From Nitrosomonas sp. (GTDB taxonomy: Bacteria > Pseudomonadota > Gammaproteobacteria > Burkholderiales > Nitrosomonadaceae), in the NCBI GenBank assembly GCA_016703745.1, contig JADJBK010000006.1:62001-126000 (forward strand): a stretch of 64,000 nucleotides of DNA, written 5' to 3'. A program made the translations under genes and the position numbers. Shown in pieces: positions 9,069-18,796 of the stretch; position 1 is the stretch's first letter; each line of letters begins with the position of its first letter. A model generated the notes under the pieces. The model saw only the letters and a list, made by a program, of their open reading frames with translations. It was not told the DNA's origin and searched no databases.

Positions 9069-10790
9069 TCAGAAAGCGCGCCGCATCGTTCCGGATGCAC
9101 CGCTGGCGGTCTCGCTGCCATGGCTGATGGGTTCCAGCAGATTGGCTGGCGCAGGAATTTTGAGAAGCTGGTAGAGATTAATCAAATTTTTACGGAAAAG
9201 TTGGTCAAAACTTTCCACTGCAGTAGGTGAATTATAATCACCAAACCACCAGAACCAGTCGGAGCTTTCACAAGAGGCAAGTTGCAGACTGGCTGCTTCT
9301 TTCTCTTTTTTGGTCAGTCGTTGGCTCTGTATCACAAGATCGTAGGTACGTTTGGCAGCGCAGAGCAGGCTCCATGCAGCATTTTTATCTGGATCGCCAA
9401 TCCAGGTGGAGAAGTTGCCGTATACCCAACTACCTGCACATAGAGTGGGCAATGGTTTGATAGAAGTTTTATTTTTTTTCAGCTTATCGATATAACTCTG
9501 AAAGGTGAATGTTTGAATCGTGCTGTGTTGCTCCAGCAGTTCGTAAAGATCATTCAGAAAATAATAGCCATTGTAAGGGTAGGATTCCCAGGCATTTTCT
9601 CCATCGAGAATGACACTGACGACAGGACTGATAGTGTTATCTGTTGTATGCCGGATATGTTCAAGCCGGTCAATAAAATTTTCGGCAGCATCACGCCCAA
9701 ACCACTTCGCATATTCGAAGCCAATCAGATCAGATAGTTGGTCATCCCGGAAAAAACATAGCGTACTGCCGTTTCCGGTATCGAAGCGATAGGGCTGGTA
9801 CAGATAAGTGCTATGATCCGGCAGGGGCTGGTTGGGATATGATTTTTGCAAACTGTTAGCCAATACTCCTTGCCCACTGGCAAACCAATCCATGTTATTT
9901 TCAATCAGGGTTTGTATAAAAACATCCGATACCGCGCCTTCAGCTGGCCAGACACCTGTCGGCTTGATATTGAAACGTTTACTATGGCTCGCCACAGCTG
10001 ATTTTACATGGAACGCTACCCGTTCACGACCACCAGGGTAGTCGATATTGGCAGGTAACACCGATTCTGGCAGGCTGTCGCGTGCGGAATTGAAGTCAAT
10101 CAGTAACGGTGCCAGCGGATGATGGTGTGGCGTAGTGGAAAGCTCGATCTGTCCAGATGCTGCCAGTTTGTGATAACGAGGGATGAGATTGCTGATCAAT
10201 TCACCAAAAAGGTTGAACAGGCTGAGTCTATCCTCAAAACTGAATTGTCTACCCTTTGACATGAGCTCGATCACATTCTTGTTGGCACGGCGTACACTTT
10301 CACCTGTCCACGCCAAGTGATACCACATCAACAGATCGGCCAGATATTGACCGGAAACATATATCATTTCCTTGTCACCCAGTGCCTGCATGTCAATATA
10401 AAGATTGCGCAATACCTGGTAGGCCGGGTAGGGCTTGAGCATGGTTTCGTGATTGCTCAGAAAACAGCTTTTAAGAATCAATGTGCGGTCTTCCATGGAG
10501 ATCTGGTTTAAATCTGGTGTGGCTAGCAATCGCAATAGCGGGTCACGTATTGTAGATTCGGCAAATTGCTGGCGATAATCTTCCAGCTGGTCCAGCAATA
10601 CGGGTACAAAATTAATTACCAACCGGATACCGGGGTGCATTTCCAGATGATGCGCCATATCGGTGTAATCCTTGATGGCATGTAGATATACCCAGGGAAG
10701 GATAAATTCTCTCGTTTCGCTATCGCGGTAATCCGGCTGGTGCATGTGCCAGAGTATGACCAGATCGAGCGTAGACGAGTGATGATTCAT
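9069..10790 (-). CDS. GH57 family glycoside hydrolase
   Basis: 573 aa from ATG 10790; an in-frame TTG lies 24 bases upstream. Motifs: LVILWHMHQPDYRD at the N terminus, TGVWPAEGAVSD with the probable nucleophile Glu, and VSVILDGENAWESYPYNG with the probable acid/base Asp. This is the GH57 subgroup often annotated alpha-amylase/alpha-mannosidase. It is only distantly related to the downstream GH57 gene, so the pair is not a recent duplication. It lies between glgC (79 bases upstream) and the other GH57 gene (74 bases downstream), all on the minus strand, which suggests a glycogen-turnover operon. The C-terminal ~40 residues are low in motif content. The exact substrate is unknown. Confidence 0.82.
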   Translation of the reverse strand: MNHHSSTLDLVILWHMHQPDYRDSETREFILPWVYLHAIKDYTDMAHHLEMHPGIRLVINFVPVLLDQLEDYRQQFAESTIRDPLLRLLATPDLNQISMEDRTLILKSCFLSNHETMLKPYPAYQVLRNLYIDMQALGDKEMIYVSGQYLADLLMWYHLAWTGESVRRANKNVIELMSKGRQFSFEDRLSLFNLFGELISNLIPRYHKLAASGQIELSTTPHHHPLAPLLIDFNSARDSLPESVLPANIDYPGGRERVAFHVKSAVASHSKRFNIKPTGVWPAEGAVSDVFIQTLIENNMDWFASGQGVLANSLQKSYPNQPLPDHSTYLYQPYRFDTGNGSTLCFFRDDQLSDLIGFEYAKWFGRDAAENFIDRLEHIRHTTDNTISPVVSVILDGENAWESYPYNGYYFLNDLYELLEQHSTIQTFTFQSYIDKLKKNKTSIKPLPTLCAGSWVYGNFSTWIGDPDKNAAWSLLCAAKRTYDLVIQSQRLTKKEKEAASLQLASCESSDWFWWFGDYNSPTAVESFDQLFRKNLINLYQLLKIPAPANLLEPISHGSETASGASGTMRRAF

Positions 10791-10869
10791 GGCAGGGTGA
10801 TCAATGAAGTTCAAGGGTTAAAAATAAAACGGTTGGTTAGATACCTCGGCATGGCCACTGAAATACTGG

Positions 10870-12165
10870 TCAGCGAACATAATGGTAACTCTGCCCGAGC
10901 ATTTCGGGCGTGATCAATGCCACGCCTTCCTGGGTAACAAGAAAACGTTTTTTGTCCTCATCCGCATCAAACCCTGCGACCAGTCCTTCTGGGATAATGC
11001 AGTTTTTTTCAATTACCACTCGCCGGAGACGGGCGTGACGACCGATATCAACATTGGGCAAGATGACACAATCTTCAATGGCGCTAAAACTTCTGACCTG
11101 AACATTAGAAAAGAGCAGCGAGCGGCGAACCGTTGAGCCACTGATGATGCATCCGCCAGAAACCATGGAATCCAGTGCCTGGCCGCGACGGTCGTTGTCA
11201 TCAAATACAAACTTGGCTGGAGGCAGTTGTTCCTGGTAAGTCCAGATTGGCCAGTCCTCATCGTAGAGGTTCAGATCAGGCGTGATGGTCGTGAGGTCGA
11301 TATTAGCTTCCCAGTAGGCATTGACGGTGCCAACATCCCGCCAGTAAGGCGCGTCTGGCGTAGTGCTGACGCAGCTGCGCTGGAAACGATGCGCGTAAAC
11401 CTGCGCACTTTCGACTAGCCGTGGAATGATATCCCTGCCGAAGTCATGAGATGATGCGTTGGCATCGTGATCCTGAATGAGATGGTCGTACAAAAACCTG
11501 GCGTTAAATACATAGATCCCCATGCTAACGAGCGCTTTATCCGGCTGCCCGGGAATCGGCGAGGGATTCTCTGGCTTCTCGCTGAAGTCAATAATGCGCC
11601 AGGCGCTATCAACCGCCATGACGCCAAATGCACTGGCCTCACTGACGGGTACCTCGATGCAGGCAACGGTCAGATCTGCCTGTGTTTCTGCATGATCAGC
11701 CAGTAGACGACCATAGTCCATCTTGTAAATATGGTCGCCGCCAAGAATGAGCACATATTGAGGGTCGTGGCTGCGTAATATGTCCAGATTCTGGAAAACC
11801 GCATCCGCCGTACCCTGGTACCAGGTTTCTTCAGTACGCTGCTGGGCAGGCAGTAACTCGATAAATTCCTTGAAACGCCCATCAAGAAAACTCCAGCCAC
11901 GTTGAATATGGCGGATCAGGCTCTGCGCCTTGTATTGCGTCACTACGCCGATACGACGCACTCCCGAATTGACGCAATTGGACAGTGCGAAATCGATAAT
12001 ACGGAATTTGCCCCCAAACGGAACGGCTGGTTTAGCGCGCCAGTCCGTGAGATTTTTCAGCCGCGTGCCCCTGCCGCCCGCCAGTATCAACGCCAGAGTA
12101 TTACGCGTAAGTTTGCTGACAAAACGTGGGTGATGGTTGAATGGTTCGGCTTGTGGAGTGTCCAT
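10870..12165 (-). CDS. glgC: Glucose-1-phosphate adenylyltransferase
   Basis: 431 aa, normal length. The N-terminal nucleotidyltransferase motif LALILAGGRGTRLKNLTD (about residues 25-42) is followed by the KPAVPFGGKFRIIDFALSNC block, WYQGTADAV and ILGGDHIYKMDY. The GFDADEDKKRF segment lies in the C-terminal left-handed beta-helix. The enzyme makes ADP-glucose from glucose-1-phosphate and ATP, the committed step of bacterial glycogen synthesis. The start is preceded by AGGTGAG. It is divergent from glgB across about 108 bases and upstream of the two GH57 genes. No glgA is visible in the window. Confidence 0.96.
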   Translation of the reverse strand: MDTPQAEPFNHHPRFVSKLTRNTLALILAGGRGTRLKNLTDWRAKPAVPFGGKFRIIDFALSNCVNSGVRRIGVVTQYKAQSLIRHIQRGWSFLDGRFKEFIELLPAQQRTEETWYQGTADAVFQNLDILRSHDPQYVLILGGDHIYKMDYGRLLADHAETQADLTVACIEVPVSEASAFGVMAVDSAWRIIDFSEKPENPSPIPGQPDKALVSMGIYVFNARFLYDHLIQDHDANASSHDFGRDIIPRLVESAQVYAHRFQRSCVSTTPDAPYWRDVGTVNAYWEANIDLTTITPDLNLYDEDWPIWTYQEQLPPAKFVFDDNDRRGQALDSMVSGGCIISGSTVRRSLLFSNVQVRSFSAIEDCVILPNVDIGRHARLRRVVIEKNCIIPEGLVAGFDADEDKKRFLVTQEGVALITPEMLGQSYHYVR

Positions 12166-12273
12166 AATCGCTCACCTGGTTAGTAGTCAAGTCATCTTAC
12201 GTTATTTCCATAGTCATTTCCAGCTGTCATTTCTGGCTGTATTGGCATGTTATGTAGGGTTATAATCAAGCGT

Positions 12274-14481
12274 ATGTCAATCAGAAAAACACTCCCTGCC
12301 AACTTGTCTTCTCCAGATAATGATTTGCGCGCGTTACTGCTGGCTGCCAGATTGTATAACCCGCGACTGTATCTGGGAATGCACGAGCATGTTCACGGCA
12401 AGCTGATCAGGATTTACCAGCCTCACGCAACACATGCTTGGTTGCAGACTTCGCTCGGGTTTGAACCCATGCGGCATATTGACGGAACTGGAATTTTCGA
12501 GTGGACTGGGAACAATCCTGTGTTCCCTTATTTACTTCGTCTGGAAGATACATCGACACGCGAGATTGAAGAGCGCCATGATCCCTATGCATTTTCGTTA
12601 CAAATATCTGGTCATGATTTGTACTTGTTCAACGAAGGTCGTCTGCATCAGGCTTATGTGATGCTGGGCGCACATCGTGCCAGAAATCATGGTATCCAGG
12701 GGGTACGTTTCTCGGTATGGGCACCTAATGCCGAGCGAGTGAGCGTGGTTGGGGATTTCAATCAGTGGGATGGTAGAGTCAATCCCATGATTTCGCATGC
12801 GCAAAGTGGTGTATGGGAGTTATTTATTCCGGATATGGCGGAAAGCAGCTTGTATAAGTATGAGATCCGTAACCGTTTCACTGGTGAGATCCTGTTAAAA
12901 ACTGACCCCTATGCGAATCATTATGAATTGCGTCCGAATAACGCGGCACGAGTACCACCTGTCAAGGATCATTTTGACTGGCAGGATAGTGACTGGATGA
13001 CGCAACGCGCAGATTGGGACTGGCAGCATGCGCCTGTCAATATTTATGAACTTCACCCCGGATCATGGAAAAGACACGCTGACGGCGCCTTCCTGTCTTA
13101 CCGGGAGTTGGCCGTACAATTAGTGCCTTATCTGCTGGAAATGGGATATACCCATATTGAGTTGATGCCTGTCTCGGAGCACCCGCTGGATGAATCATGG
13201 GGATATCAAACAACTGGTTATTTTGCAGTAACCAGCCGTTTTGGCTGGCCAGATGATTGCAAATATTTTGTAGATACGTGTCATCAAGCCGGGATTGGCG
13301 TCATTCTCGACTGGGTGCCAGCACATTTTCCGAATGATGATTTTGCCCTGGCGCGTTTCGATGGCACGGCTCTCTATGAACATGAAGATCCGAGATTAGG
13401 CTACCACCAGGATTGGGGAACTTGTATCTTCAATTATGGGCGCAACGAAGTGAAATCTTTTCTGTTATCAAGCGCTCACTACTGGCTGGCAGAGTTTCAT
13501 TTTGATGGTTTGCGTGTCGATGCGGTCGCATCGATGCTTTATCTTGATTACTCGCGCAAACCGGGAGAATGGTTGCCGAATCGTTCCGGAGGTCGTGAAA
13601 ATCTCGAGGCCATCGAATTTTTGCGTGAACTCAATATCATGGTGCACGGGGTTTTTCCTGGTGCATTGACTCTGGCGGAAGAATCCACTGCTTGGCCGGC
13701 GGTATCACGCCCGGTTCACTTGGGTGGACTGGGGTTTTCGATTAAGTGGAACATGGGCTGGATGAACGACACGCTGCGCTATATGAAACATGATCCCCTC
13801 TACCGACGCTATCATCATAGCAACCTGACTTTTAGCCAGCTCTATGCTTATACGGAAAACTTTATTCTGCCCTTGTCGCACGACGAGGTTGTGCACGGCA
13901 AAGGATCCTTGCTCGATAAAATGCCGGGAGATGCCTGGCAGAAATTCGCCAACTTGCGTTTGTTATTTACCTATCAAATGACCTGTCCTGGAAAAAAAAT
14001 GAATTTCATGGGTAACGAATTTGGACAGGGCCGGGAATGGCAGGTATGCGATCAACTAGATTGGTATTTGCTCGAGCTGAGTAGTCATAAAGGTGTGCAG
14101 ACCTTGTTGCGAGACCTGAATCGGCTGTATCTGACCTTGCCAGCATTACACCAGCTGGATTTCTTCCAGAAGGGTTTCGACTGGATTGATTGTCACGATG
14201 CTGATCACTCTGTGATTTGCTTCCAGCGCCAGGCAGAAGATGGCTCTTTTCTGCTGGTAATATTGAATTTTACACCGGTACCGCAGCGTACTTACCGCGC
14301 CGGTGTGCCCTTGGCAGGTCAATATCAGGAGATATTCAATAGCGATTCAGTCTATTACGATGGCAGTAATGTCGGCAATCACGGTATCATCACTTCAGAT
14401 CCCATACCTTGGTCCGGACGTAACGATTCCATAGAAATTACCTTACCCCCCCTGGCAGGAATTGTGCTTCAACCCGTTTAG
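12274..14481 (+). CDS. glgB: 1,4-alpha-glucan branching enzyme
   Basis: 735 aa. An N-terminal CBM48 domain contains YEIRNRFTGE. The GH13 barrel shows DWVPAHFP, DGLRVDAVAS (nucleophile Asp), LAEESTAWP (acid/base Glu) and LPLSHDE (stabilising Asp), and a C-terminal all-beta domain ends in LPPLAGIVLQPV. It introduces alpha-1,6 branches into glycogen. ATG 12274 fits the family start; ATG 12247 in the same frame would add nine residues. The stop codon TAG is formed at the junction with an IS5-type terminal sequence: its last base is the first G of GGAACCTCTGA. The original C terminus may therefore have been a few residues different. Confidence 0.95.
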   Translation: MSIRKTLPANLSSPDNDLRALLLAARLYNPRLYLGMHEHVHGKLIRIYQPHATHAWLQTSLGFEPMRHIDGTGIFEWTGNNPVFPYLLRLEDTSTREIEERHDPYAFSLQISGHDLYLFNEGRLHQAYVMLGAHRARNHGIQGVRFSVWAPNAERVSVVGDFNQWDGRVNPMISHAQSGVWELFIPDMAESSLYKYEIRNRFTGEILLKTDPYANHYELRPNNAARVPPVKDHFDWQDSDWMTQRADWDWQHAPVNIYELHPGSWKRHADGAFLSYRELAVQLVPYLLEMGYTHIELMPVSEHPLDESWGYQTTGYFAVTSRFGWPDDCKYFVDTCHQAGIGVILDWVPAHFPNDDFALARFDGTALYEHEDPRLGYHQDWGTCIFNYGRNEVKSFLLSSAHYWLAEFHFDGLRVDAVASMLYLDYSRKPGEWLPNRSGGRENLEAIEFLRELNIMVHGVFPGALTLAEESTAWPAVSRPVHLGGLGFSIKWNMGWMNDTLRYMKHDPLYRRYHHSNLTFSQLYAYTENFILPLSHDEVVHGKGSLLDKMPGDAWQKFANLRLLFTYQMTCPGKKMNFMGNEFGQGREWQVCDQLDWYLLELSSHKGVQTLLRDLNRLYLTLPALHQLDFFQKGFDWIDCHDADHSVICFQRQAEDGSFLLVILNFTPVPQRTYRAGVPLAGQYQEIFNSDSVYYDGSNVGNHGIITSDPIPWSGRNDSIEITLPPLAGIVLQPV

Positions 14482-14919
14482 GAACCTCTGATTAATTCCC
14501 CGCAAGCAATATAATTGCAAAGTCACGCGCCGCGAGAAGTTTCTCGATCAACTTGACGGGTTATTGCTTTGGCAGACTATGATTGATGTTATTGAACCAC
14601 GCTATGCGCCAGGCAATGGGCGTGGCCGCAAACCATTTGCCCTGGAATCGATGCTGCGCGCGCATGTTGCGCAAATTATCTACAACTATTCCGATCCGGG
14701 CATGGAAGATGCGCTGTATGAGATTGAATCACTGCGCCGCTTTTGCGGCATTCGTCTGGAAGCCGTGCCGGATGAAAGCACTATTTTGCAATTTCGGCAT
14801 TTACTGGAAAAACACGGGTTGATGGATCAAATCTTCCAGGTCATCAACCAAACGCTGGGTGAGCGTGGGTTGTTCTTGAAAGCCGGCACCATCGTCGATG
14901 CCAGCCTGATTGCCGCGCC
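14481..14919 (+). pseudogene. IS5-family transposase fragment with intact terminal repeat
   Basis: Starts with GGAACCTCTGATTAATTCCC, identical to one end of the complete IS5 element at 38864-40056. About 85 bases, including the transposase start codon, are deleted between the terminus and CAAAGTCACGCGCCGCGAG. The frame then follows the transposase from REKFLDQLDG to DASLIAAP, nearly identical to the full copy, and stops abruptly where IS3 DNA begins. It cannot make a functional transposase because its N terminus and the catalytic second half are missing. Confidence 0.88.
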
Positions 14920-15061
14920 AGCTACCTTTGCCGTCCATACTGATCTGGATACCGTTATCCTTCAGCAGCCCAGTGAATTCCAAGCTGGTGAATTGGCACC
15001 CTTGGTCAGTATTGAAGATGTCCGGCTTGCCATACTGACAAAGTAGAATTACTTGGGGCAT
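14920..15061 (-). pseudogene. IS3-family transposase (orfB) fragment
   Basis: The minus strand encodes YGKPDIFNTDQGCQFTSLEF followed by TGLLKDNGIQISMDGKGSW, the core of the IS3-family rve integrase domain including the second catalytic Asp (DQG). The fragment fuses head-on to the IS5 remnant and ends next to the aminotransferase gene. It lacks the first Asp and last Glu of the DDE triad, so it is dead. The exact junction is uncertain by a few bases. Confidence 0.82.
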
Positions 15062-15074
15062 CGAAAATCTCTCA

Positions 15075-16460
15075 CTAAATTCCAGTCTTCATGCGTACGG
15101 CCTGGGTTGCCAGGGTTTTTCCGAGATCCCAGACAGCAGCGGGTCCGCGATGGGCATCCGCAATAACGTCGCTGACAGCAACCGTTAACCACCGTACATC
15201 ATCTTCTGTCAGAATAAGCGGGGGAATAAACTTGACGATATTCATGCCATGACCGGCTACCTGCGACAATATTTTGTGTTTCTGAAATAGTGGTACGGTA
15301 ATCATTTGTGAAAACAACCCTTTGTTGGCAGCTTCCAGCATTTTCCAGGAAAGTTTCAGTGACAAGCTGCGAGGTTCAGTAAACTGTAACGCAATCATCA
15401 TTCCCAGGCCGCGGATTTCAGTAAAGCATTCATGTTTGTCGATCAGTGGTCGGAGTATATCCACAATCATTTTTCCTGTGCGGGCTGCATGTTCAATCAG
15501 GTTTTCTGATTCCAATACTTCCAGAGTGGCAAGCCCGGCCGCCATTGCCAAGTTATTTTTACCGAAGGTGCTGCCATGCACGACGGCACGATCCATCCGG
15601 TTAAAAACCCGGTTAAATATCCATTCTTTGCATACCAGTGCTCCAACCGGTATAAAACCACCAGACAACGCCTTTGCCATGCAAAGTATGTCCGGCTCGA
15701 CACCCCAGTGTTCGACAGCCCACCATTTTCCGGTGCGTCCTAATCCTGTCTGTATTTCATCGGCGATGAACAGTGCGCCATATTTTTGTGTCAATCTGGC
15801 TGCCTCGGGAAGATAATTTTCGTCCGGAATCCATACGCCATGGCCTTGTACCGGTTCGGTAATAAAAGCGGCAACATCTCCTTGTGATAAAGCTTGTTCC
15901 AGTGCGGCAAGGTCGTTAAATGGAATTTCAACAAAGTCCGGTACCATGGGGCCGAATCCTTTTTTGTAGTGATCATCTCCTGTAGCAGAGAGCGAACCCA
16001 GACTCAATCCGTGGTAACAACCGTGACAGAAGATAATTTTGGATTTCTGGGTGGCATAGCGGCTGAATTTGATTGCAGCTTCGATAGTTTCAGTGCCGGA
16101 ATTAGCAAAAAATACACGGCTTAGACTTTCGGGAGTGAGTGCGACCAGTTTTTCTGCCAGCAGGCCAGCCAGAAGAGAGACATCCAGCTGTACAAGGTTA
16201 GGTAAATCCTCGGCTAGCACATCCCTTAATGTGCCAACTATTTCTGGATGGTTCCGGCCTAATGCGAATACACCAAATCCACTCAGCAGGTCCAGGTAAC
16301 GATTGCCATTTTCATCATAGAGATAAGCACCTTGGGCTTTTACATAGTGCCGATCAAAACCGATGGTTTTAAGAACATTGACCATCTGACTGTTCAAAAA
16401 ATGATCATGCAGGGAAAAATTTTCCTTGCCACGTTGTTGTAACAGATCACGAATTTTCAT
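15075..16460 (-). CDS. Class-III PLP-dependent aminotransferase (possibly hopanoid HpnO)
   Basis: 461 aa. PLP-binding motifs of class III: FFANSGTETIEAAIKFSRYA (about residues 115-134), CHGCYHGLSLGS, FIADEIQTGLGRTG, and AKALSGGFIPVG with the Schiff-base lysine. The block MDRAVVHGSTFGKNNLAMAA is characteristic of a subgroup that includes HpnO, the aminotransferase for aminobacteriohopanetriol. That assignment is from memory of the family. An hpnA-like gene is in this window at 55775, but not adjacent. The alternative is an ornithine/acetylornithine-type aminotransferase. It stands alone between IS debris on both sides. Confidence 0.75.
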   Translation of the reverse strand: MKIRDLLQQRGKENFSLHDHFLNSQMVNVLKTIGFDRHYVKAQGAYLYDENGNRYLDLLSGFGVFALGRNHPEIVGTLRDVLAEDLPNLVQLDVSLLAGLLAEKLVALTPESLSRVFFANSGTETIEAAIKFSRYATQKSKIIFCHGCYHGLSLGSLSATGDDHYKKGFGPMVPDFVEIPFNDLAALEQALSQGDVAAFITEPVQGHGVWIPDENYLPEAARLTQKYGALFIADEIQTGLGRTGKWWAVEHWGVEPDILCMAKALSGGFIPVGALVCKEWIFNRVFNRMDRAVVHGSTFGKNNLAMAAGLATLEVLESENLIEHAARTGKMIVDILRPLIDKHECFTEIRGLGMMIALQFTEPRSLSLKLSWKMLEAANKGLFSQMITVPLFQKHKILSQVAGHGMNIVKFIPPLILTEDDVRWLTVAVSDVIADAHRGPAAVWDLGKTLATQAVRMKTGI

Positions 16461-17031
16461 GAGTGAGGGTTCCTGAGGAGGGTGCTGCTGTAGTGCTGAT
16501 AAATGAGAGTTATTCTACCTGAATCTGATGTATGGCCGCTATCGGTATATTGGGCCATGTGGCGCTCCCAGACGCGATTACAGAGGAGACAGACCCGGCT
16601 CCAATTTTGAGCGTGCCTGATTTAAAATTAAGCGGTTAAATATAACTCAATTTTAGGCATCCAGCCCCCAACCTTCTGGAGAAATCAAACAGCCGCACAG
16701 TAATTCGACGAAAGTGGCGTGAGCGCGCAAGGGCACGGCGGTGAGCAAATGGGTAATCCCGCTTGACAGGCAAAGTCGGATAGTTTGAGCGTAGGACATA
16801 GAACACCAAATGAGGAATAAAAATTTCGGCATATCGCTCTGAATCTGATTAAGGCCGAAAAAATATCCAAAGTTTGCTTCAAAATCAAGCGTTTAAAAGC
16901 TAGATGGGATAATGACTATTTATGTCGGATAATTGGGATAATTTAAGCGCGATGGGGGTATAAATAATTTTGTGTAAATGGTCATTTGGTAGGAAACTGC
17001 TTATATATTTTTGGAGTAAAAATGACCACAC
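16461..17031. other. Intergenic stretch without a recognised gene
   Basis: About 570 bases between the aminotransferase start and an IS remnant. A minus-strand open frame of 67 codons (16685-16888) has no family resemblance or ribosome binding site. It probably holds the aminotransferase promoter at its left end, but nothing else could be supported. Confidence 0.4.
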
Positions 17032-17309
17032 TTAAACCCCTGTCGACCGACTTTGATATTGCTCCGTTAACCGCATCACCTCATCAATGGGCGCACAACG
17101 ACGCGAAGTCTGAGTCAGGCGCTTATCCAGCAGTGCATCCAGTCCCCCTTCGTTGTATCTGCCCAGGTAGCGCAGAAATGTACGATCACATACTCCACAA
17201 TAGCACCCATAGCCGCTTCTTCCTGTATAAAACCTCCACTTCTCCAGCCTTTATAAGCTTCCTCAAGCCTCATCTTTCGTGTCTTCTGTAGCCATTCTGT
17301 CCGTTTCAT
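17032..17309 (-). pseudogene. ISNCY-like transposase N-terminal remnant, frameshifted
   Basis: From ATG 17309 the minus strand reads MKRTEWLQKTRKMRLEEAYK and QEEAA, the start of a helix-turn-helix transposase of the type annotated ISNCY. The frame then shifts, and the match continues in another frame as CDRTFLRYLGRYNEGGLDA, then LLDKRLTQTSRRCAPIDEVM, until a stop at 17032. The DDE catalytic domain is absent. This is an old fragment just upstream of the atp operon. Confidence 0.75.
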
Positions 17310-17402
17310 TTCAAACCCTCATTGGGCTAAAGATAATCCGGACAGATCGTGTGCTACAAACCCGAACAGTCTATTTGTTCTCTACAGTGTCAACACAAGT
17401 CA

Positions 17403-17431
17403 TTGACTATCGTGTTTGATCAAGATAAAAT
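17403..17431 (+). promoter_or_regulatory. Candidate sigma-70 promoter of the atp operon
   Basis: TTGACT at 17403-17408 and TAAAAT at 17426-17431 are separated by exactly 17 bases, about 95 bases upstream of atpI. It is the best promoter-like match seen in the 200 bases before the operon. This is inference from consensus only. Confidence 0.45.
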
Positions 17432-17525
17432 CAGCAGCCGTTAAAGAGGCTATGGTCAATATAGCAGCTCACAGGAAAAAGACTCAAAAATAAGTAAAAA
17501 TTATCAAGTCATGAGATTCGGCTAA

Positions 17526-17927
17526 ATGGCATTAATTAAGAACGTGCAGTTACGTACAGTCATACGCTGGCAATTAATATTCTCAGTGATAGTTTTGGTT
17601 ATATTTGGTGTGACTGTTGGCATGCACGGAGCGATTTCAGGATTTTTGGGTGCTCTAATAAGCGCCGGAGCCGCATCGGTTTATGCCATCGTGGTATCGA
17701 GACACAAGGGATTTTCTGCTAGTGGCACTCTGCGAACCGCCCTGCGGGCTGAGTTGCTAAAGATTTTAATAATTATCGTGGCGCTCTGGGCGGTATTTGC
17801 GAATTATCAGAGTGTTAAACCGGTTATATTTATCTGCTCATTTATGGGTGCAGTGATATTGTCCAGTATGGCTTTGTTCGTGCCATCAAGGACCATGTTA
17901 AACAACAATATGCAAAACGATAAGTAA
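17526..17927 (+). CDS. atpI: ATP synthase subunit I
   Basis: 133 aa with four predicted membrane segments (roughly residues 13-30, 33-55, 76-95, 100-120). Position as the first gene of the atp operon identifies it. AtpI is a small membrane protein that helps c-ring assembly or magnesium supply in some species and is not essential for ATP synthesis. Sequence conservation in this family is low, so the call rests on size, topology and place. Seven bases separate it from atpB. Confidence 0.85.
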   Translation: MALIKNVQLRTVIRWQLIFSVIVLVIFGVTVGMHGAISGFLGALISAGAASVYAIVVSRHKGFSASGTLRTALRAELLKILIIIVALWAVFANYQSVKPVIFICSFMGAVILSSMALFVPSRTMLNNNMQNDK

Positions 17928-17934
17928 AGAAAAA

Positions 17935-18744
17935 ATGGCATCTGAAACTGAATTGACTCCAACATCTTATATCCAGCACCATCTGACTAACCTAACGACA
18001 GGTATTGGAGAGGGGCCATTCTGGGTCTTGCACGTTGATACTCTTGTAATGTCTGTTCTGCTGGGAGTGTTGAGTTTGGGTGCGATTTGGATGGTCGTTA
18101 GAACCGCTACCAGTGGCGTTCCTGACAAAAAGCAGGCTTTTGTGGAGCTCCTGATAGAGTTTGTGGATGATCAGGTAAAAAATACGTTTCATGGAAATCG
18201 ACATTCATTTGTTGCACCTGCGGCTTTGACGGTATTTGTATGGGTGCTGGTGCTAAATGCCATGGATTTGTTGCCCATAGATATCATGGCGGCAATATAC
18301 GAGAATGTATTTGGATTGCATAATTGGCGTAGCGTGCCAACGACAGACGTCAATACAACTTTTGCGTTGGCTTTGTCAATATGGATACTGACAATATACT
18401 TCGGAATCAAGGTTAAAGGTTTGGGGGGCTGGCTCGGTGAACTTATATTTAGCCCATTTGGAAAAAACCCACTATTGTGGCCACTCAACTTGTTGTTTAA
18501 TCTTATCGAATACGTATCTAAACCTCTTTCGCACTCGCTACGGCTTTTTGGGAATATTTATGCGGGTGAGATTATATTTTTGTTGCTCGGAATGTGGGCG
18601 GCAACTGGTGCGGCAGGAGCGGTTTTTGGAGCTATTCTTGGCGCGGGTTGGGCGATTTTTCATATACTGATTGTTACCTTGCAGGCGTTCATTTTCATGA
18701 TGCTAACAGTAGTCTATCTGTCTATGGCTCAAGAGTCTCATTGA
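17935..18744 (+). CDS. atpB: ATP synthase Fo subunit a
   Basis: 269 aa with five to six membrane helices. The motif LSHSLRLFGNIYAGEIIF contains the essential arginine of subunit a that faces the c-ring carboxylate, and the C-terminal helix reads LQAFIFMMLTVVYLSMA. The subunit forms the two proton half-channels of Fo in the inner membrane. Length and order (atpI-B-E-F-H-A-G-D-C) match the canonical operon. Confidence 0.96.
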   Translation: MASETELTPTSYIQHHLTNLTTGIGEGPFWVLHVDTLVMSVLLGVLSLGAIWMVVRTATSGVPDKKQAFVELLIEFVDDQVKNTFHGNRHSFVAPAALTVFVWVLVLNAMDLLPIDIMAAIYENVFGLHNWRSVPTTDVNTTFALALSIWILTIYFGIKVKGLGGWLGELIFSPFGKNPLLWPLNLLFNLIEYVSKPLSHSLRLFGNIYAGEIIFLLLGMWAATGAAGAVFGAILGAGWAIFHILIVTLQAFIFMMLTVVYLSMAQESH

Positions 18745-18796
18745 AATAATTAAGCAGTAGTTTTTTTAACTTGAAATAAATAAAGGGAAGAACATA

